Positions 58,542 to 64,000 of a DNA stretch of 64,000 nt are shown piece after piece. Both the position numbers and the translations under genes were made by a program. Source of the stretch: Antedon mediterranea (Eukaryota; Echinodermata; Crinoidea; Comatulida; Antedonidae); contig NC_092675.1 of NCBI RefSeq assembly GCF_964355755.1, positions 9,439,312 through 9,503,311 of the forward strand, written 5' to 3'. How positions within the stretch are numbered: position 1 is the stretch's first letter; every line of letters begins with the position of its first letter. The notes beneath the pieces were generated by a model. That model did no database searches. It was not told the origin of the DNA and was given only the letters and a program-made list of their open reading frames with translations.

Positions 58542-58750
58542 CCTCAGAAATATGTCAATCAGATCCCAAGGAAATAATCAATGGACCCAAAGCGTATTTA
58601 TTCGAGGTTACCAGTGTGTACGAGAAGCTGATCTCTTTGAGGTGGAACGCCATCCACGGGTTGTTGGGACCACCGACAATATCTGGAAGTGCTGTTTTGA
58701 AGATCAATGTCGAGGCTACAGGATGCAAAGGAACACTTAAGTGCACTTGA
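58542..58750 (+). CDS. Possible terminal coding exon, unidentified
   Basis: A block of about 200 bp with clearly higher GC than its surroundings follows TTGTCTGTAG, a possible splice acceptor. Two plus-strand frames are open. One ends LKCT at TGA 58748-58750 and contains NGPKAYLFEVTSVYEKL and LLGPPTISGSAVLK. The other ends at TAA 58738-58740 and contains RGYQCVREADLFEVERHP and WKCCFEDQCRGYRM. AATAAA begins at about 58751, right after the first stop, which would be very close for a polyadenylation signal. The second frame's CC-x4-C pattern recalls secreted peptides, but it does not fit the insulin/relaxin A-chain spacing (CC-x3-C). No upstream exon could be found. I do not recognise the protein. 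Confidence 0.3.
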
Positions 58751-61700
58751 ATAAAGATTAATGGGGTCGTGGAATTAGAACAGTAGCGAAGAAATTGATC
58801 AATATTATCATAGGACTAAGACCAATCTTCTTGCAATAGACTTCCTTGGGGAACACACCCCTAACAACCAATCTCCATATTCAGTGAACATTTTCCCATG
58901 AAAAGTATTATGGGTACAAAACAAACAACCTAATACTGTAATTATTTTCATTTTCCATTTTTATTTCTGCAATTGTGTTTGATATCAAAGTAGACTACCG
59001 ACGCCTTACAAATATATTGTCATTTAATAGAAAGTACAATCGAGAAGATGATATTTAAATTTGCCTTTTTAAAAAATGAATATTGAACCGACAGGTATAT
59101 TGATGAATGGTTATTATCCCGAATTCAAATAAAACTCAAAACAAATAGTTTTTATGGCAAACGACAATCGCTTTGCTATTTATATTTCTGCTTATCACTC
59201 TCTAGGCGAGCCACGAGGTATGACAAGTGTTCGCTAAAGTACAGTAGTCTATGTGATTCTTTGCCGATAGCGGTAGATAATAATCGTAAAACGAGATTTT
59301 TTTTGCCGGAATAAAGCCAGTAGGATTTACATTGCGTGAATATAAATTGCGGATCGGCCAAGTTTAATTGCTATTTTTGCTAAAGAGTACTTTCAACAAT
59401 AAAATGTAGGTTACATATAATCTGCGGGATGATTTAGTTTATTTTCTTATTAAAGTTTACTGGATGACGTGTCTTAATAATAGCGGGATAAGTTAAGGCC
59501 TGTACAATATGACGCCTGGAGATGGTATGACGCACACACGAATTATTGCTGGGATGAGGATTTCATGTGAAATAATTGTATTTATGCAGAATACAAAAAA
59601 ATACAAGGTGTGAATTTAAAATATTTCCAGGCATAGAACTTTTATAGTCACAGGGCCTAAATATAGAAACTTTCATCATAAAGCTATGTTTAGTACACGT
59701 TATTTTCTCAAATTTGTGGAGTAATTAAGGTTTTCTGAGCCTGCCTTATACACAACTCCTCAGATAAGTTCGGATCAGTGTGTATAGAACGGAATTAACT
59801 TTAGCGTGTGTGAACACAGCTTAACTCTAAAATTTAAATGTAAATGAAAAATATGACAATCTTGAATTAGACCTTGTGTTAGGATCACTATTATATTTGG
59901 AATTCCGTATTTTGTTTGTACGGTAATTTAAAGAATGAGTTCCGAATAAAATAAAACAGAAGACAATATGCTGTTTTTTTTTTACATTTTCTTTACGGGT
60001 TTAATCAAAAGATATTACGCATAAGTTATATATTATTACGACATTTTAAAGAAACCTCTAAAACGTTTCGAAAACATTTTTGCTTTCATTATAAAGCAAC
60101 CTGCATTCGTTTGATTATGTTTACATAACGAGACGAGCGTACAATTCAATACAAAACAAAATGTCAAGTACATTAGGTACACAATAGAATATTTTTTTTC
60201 GCAATTATTATTTTGTGCTCGTTATAAAACGCATCATTTAGAAAATCTACCGTTTATACTTTATAGGGCAGATAGCTAGGACTGAATACGCTATTAAACA
60301 GTCATAGCCATACGACACAGCGGTTAATATCGTTAAACTTGGCTCCGCACGGCCCATAGAAGGAATATGATTCCACTGTATTTTGTGCAATCAATTAACG
60401 TTGAAAACTAAATATCGCATTCATATAAGATATGACGGAAAGAATAATTTGTCGCTGCTCATTCTGAAAGACTGCATTTCTGCAATAGTTCGTTGTTAAA
60501 TGAACTGAAAAGTAAATTGTAAAAAGACATAGGGCGTTCAAAGAATTGCATGTCGACCTTCGCTCCCCTCCAGTGATATTGAAAGGGCAGACGATTGTCT
60601 CTTTCACAATTGATTTCACAAAAATCCATACTTTCCCTGTCAAAATATTTTAACTTGATACAATAGGATGTTTTTGTATTGTTTATAGTTTGTTCGTATC
60701 AGAGTTACAGCTGTATAAAACAATAGCTAATTGACGTCTCCTAATTAATTAAAAAGCTGATTTCTCAACGATGCAGCTAACCAGACTATCGTTGAACCAA
60801 TCTGAAAACTACAACTACTTATATGTGAAATTTGCTTGCGTTCTACAGTATAGTATGAGGGCGTATGTTGTGATAATTTGTGACGTAATCAGATTATAGG
60901 AAAAGGCAGCTTGCGCATGCACATGTGGACTGCTATAAATATAGCTCTCAAATAGTACAAAAGTGTATACAGTATTATGTTAGGTCCTGGTACTATACTT
61001 AGCCATAGTAAAGTTATCAATTAGTTTAATTAATAAAACAGTAGCTTCGCATTATTCACATACACTACACTTATAGTGCCTGGGATGATTAGACCCAGGA
61101 ATGCTTCGCACAATTAAGATAATTAAAAATGAAATACTTTTCATGTGACGTAAATATAACGTAAAAATACATTGTAATATGCGTTCACCTACCCCGCTCT
61201 TCCATTGTGAAGCAGTCTTCAATTTCAGAATAAACATGTTCGGCATAAAACGAACAATAATATCAAGCCTACTAACTATTTAAATAACATTAAATGATGT
61301 TTATAAACCATAAACCCTAAACAGAGTAGGTACACCTATATTACAATAATGTTGTCGTTGGTAGAAGCATTGTTGTGTGTAAGTGAAACAACTATGAGAA
61401 TGCATTTTCAATTTAGAATACGATACAGTATACGATAATAGTCGAGAGATGGTAAAACAACGTACACAACCTAATATTTGGAGCCTTGATGCCTAACACA
61501 ATTGGACCAATTTGCATTATTAAAGATATTTGCATTAAACATTACCATATATACACTAAGCCTACTATCTTTTTAGAGTATTGCAATCAATTAAGACGTA
61601 AATAGATCAATCATACATTTCTATTTATGATCAATTAAAAACAAAATAACTCTCCAACGCACTCAACAATTTGATCGATCGCCTACTCATTATTTTTTCA

Positions 61701-64000
61701 ATTCTTAATAATCTTTTCGGCTACTTCATCAATCATTTTCATTTTCAATTTTATTTTGAAAATATGAATCATTTATGAATATAGGAATATACACATCAAT
61801 CTATTTGTCAAAAATGTGTATACTCACTCTCTGTGGGGAAGCGTTTGTCAAAATAATGAACTCAAGTTGTCTAAAAATATCAATCAATCTACTTTGTCGA
61901 TATTATAGCAGATACAACAAAATTGGTTCAAACTTTATAAATATAACGCAATGCATTTTGAAAAAGTTGAGGGTTGTAACAGTGAACGTTATAAACCTTT
62001 TGGCTTTAATTATAAATAACTTTAAAATAAGATTGCAATGAATTATTCTGGTCACTTCCATATAGCCTGAAACAAAGCATGAGGTTTTAAGATGATGGTG
62101 GTTGCGACCAAGATGATTAGTATAGTTTGTAGCGATAGCATCCTCTCTCCCATTTCAAACATTTATTTTGTTCTTTCAAATTATGATGCAAATGTTATCA
62201 ATTTACCTGTTAAAAATAAAAGTCATAAACTCTAATATAGATTTGCTTATTAGATTTGAAAAAAAAAATCATATTTTTGTGCAGGGTCGAGTTAGCGGCT
62301 GAACGTCTTAACCAAAGAACTGAAAGATTCTGAAACGAGTCTATCTGAACTAGAGAATGGTTCAAACGATAAAGAAAAAACAAACTTTCTTAGCAGATGA
62401 GTTACTCATACAGTCACAACTTTATTTTATTTACAGAAACTATTTAATTTGTAGTTTTATGACATCAATTTATTTGTTAGTTTTATATAGTCATAAAGAA
62501 GAATTTATTGGTTTCGCTTCATTTCTGTTAATAACTATTTGGTTAAAAAAATTGACACTATAAAAATACAAAAATGGAAGGAAATTAGCGTCGGAAATAA
62601 TAAGATTTCATTTTTAACGAGTTGTCTCTAATTTAAAAAAACATATTCTCCCTTGATATAAGATTAAAAATTTACAATAAACGTGTTATGGAGGTCATTA
62701 GTTTTCTTTACAACAATACAACCCTGTTGTAATAAGTTTTTTCTAATGAGCAATTGAATCTCTTTTAATGAATCAAACAACTATAGTGTATAATATATTA
62801 TTAAGTTTAGTAATAATCTTTTCAAATAATGTGTTTAATGTGTATGTTATCCGCTTTTGAAGAAATTTAATATGATATAAACGAGGGTAGTATTCATTTT
62901 ATTACATCATATTTTTGTCACAAATTAATTTGTTTTCATATTCCATCCACTTTGATACATTAAATTTTAAACTTGTTATTATTAGAAAATATAAAACAAA
63001 GTTATTTGTGCACGGTTGAATATTAATAATGAGCGCTTTTTGTAAAGTAATGGAAATAAAAAGTTGTATTCCTATACAAAAGAAGAGAATGTGAGAGAAA
63101 TGTATTGCATAAATTTGTTTTGAAATTGAGGATGTCGGTTATTATCATATCAAAGTAGCATGAGTTACAGTAGGCCAGACTTAATTTACTGTACACAAAT
63201 GTTTACTACTGATTGTTGAACACAAATAATAAATCCTTATTTCTGAAGACAGAACAATAATTAAAACTGTTACGTCAAAAAGTCGAGTGGTGTTTTAGCG
63301 AAATAGTTCTTGTTATATTTTGCCTTTTTACTTAATAATAAGATATTATTTCATGTATATGATACACAGACATGATTTATTTATTTTCCTCCATTCCTTT
63401 AGGCACCGATAAACCAGCCAAGGAATAGTTATACAAAAGGTACATTACTGGAATGAGTATTACTGATTTCAACAAAGATCATTCAACATCAATTATGCTG
63501 TACTTTCAAAATAAGTCGTTGCACTTTTGTCTATTCTGCCTCTAGTAATATCGTGTACATCCATCTCAGTCTCGCGCGCAATCTCTCTCGTTTAACTTTT
63601 CAAACATACGTATAGAATAAGTCGGATGTCGTTAAAGCACGACTGGTGCGTCAGAACGGTGTTTCGCTCAATACGGTCAATATTGTTTAATTTCGTTGAA
63701 TGTTGTTTGATAGCAAACCGCTATTGCAACCTGCCCTGTAGGATAAGTCTCACCTTGGTGATATATGACAGGAAAGCCCCGAGTGTGTCGACTGCGGCTG
63801 ACGATTGTACTCCATGCGCATGATCAGATATGGTTTCTTAAAATATCGACTAGTCCAGTGACCGTTCTCAGAGACATGATTGGTGGACACACCAGGTATA
63901 TATTGTGATCTGCATTGGCTATGGGCTTTACTGGAAAATAACCATGATATATTTTGCATTTGTAACCCAGGCTACAAAAGTAGGCCAGTCCAAGAAGACG
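58751..64000. other. No gene seen
   Basis: AT-rich non-coding DNA with short ORFs (60-88 aa) lacking recognisable domains. The stretch 63540-63850 is less AT-rich (CTCGCGCGCAATCTCTCTCG, GCACGACTGGTGCGTCAG) and could be a promoter or exon edge continuing beyond the window, but nothing specific supports this. Confidence 0.4.

Noticed and set aside
58552-58740. Insulin/relaxin-like peptide suggested by the CC...C pattern
   Set aside because: The spacing is CC-x4-C, not CC-x3-C; the final cysteine is missing, and no B-chain motif or signal peptide is found.

Overview
This window looks like AT-rich animal nuclear DNA. Genes are split by GT-AG introns, most of the sequence is non-coding, and it is crowded with short inverted-repeat DNA transposons and minisatellites. 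The palindrome TAGGCCTA recurs throughout, a habit I associate with echinoderm genomes. A marine deuterostome, probably an echinoderm, is my best guess; this is inference, not proof.

Only one gene family can be read with confidence. It is a head-to-tail cluster on the + strand between about 0.7 and 18.1 kb. Each copy has four exons. The predicted protein has a short cytoplasmic tail, one membrane-spanning signal anchor, a short stalk and an extracellular ten-cysteine domain. That domain resembles the C-terminal non-collagenous domain of sponge 'short-chain collagen C4' proteins, but there are no Gly-X-Y repeats. Copies 2 (8078-12346, 283 aa) and 3 (14289-16706, 285 aa) are intact. Copy 1 (1094-2578) has an 11-bp deletion that truncates it. 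A fourth copy survives only as a promoter block (about 3.93-4.2 kb) and the 3' end of its last exon (6186-6489). In copies 2 and 3 the last 12 codons, the stop and about 29 bp of 3' flank have been amplified into a 68-bp minisatellite: 4 units at gene 2 and 21 at gene 3.

The rest (18-64 kb) is a repeat landscape. The best-delimited elements are: a 44-bp-TIR element with 147-bp internal repeats (5243-6093); two elements flanked by perfect 8-bp direct repeats (24503-25680 and 27663-29782, the second carrying a LINE fragment); a giant element of about 6 kb bounded by CCCAGTGGGCA inverted ends and full of CAACGTTG-containing arrays (30902-36855); inside that, a Mutator-like element with 9-bp target duplication (34009-34995), which itself contains a MITE (34697-34882); and three TTAA-type elements (45280-46868, 46873-47216, 47556-47890), the first two sharing a single TTAA. 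Other minisatellites have periods of 23, 43, 46 and 53 bp, and there is a long TCA/TGA triplet tract at 42.26-42.99 kb.

From about 36.9 kb to the end I see no recognisable gene, apart from one possible terminal coding exon of unknown identity at 58542-58750. The most interesting themes are the self-amplifying 3' ends of the membrane-protein genes and the repeated association of minisatellite arrays with non-autonomous DNA transposons.
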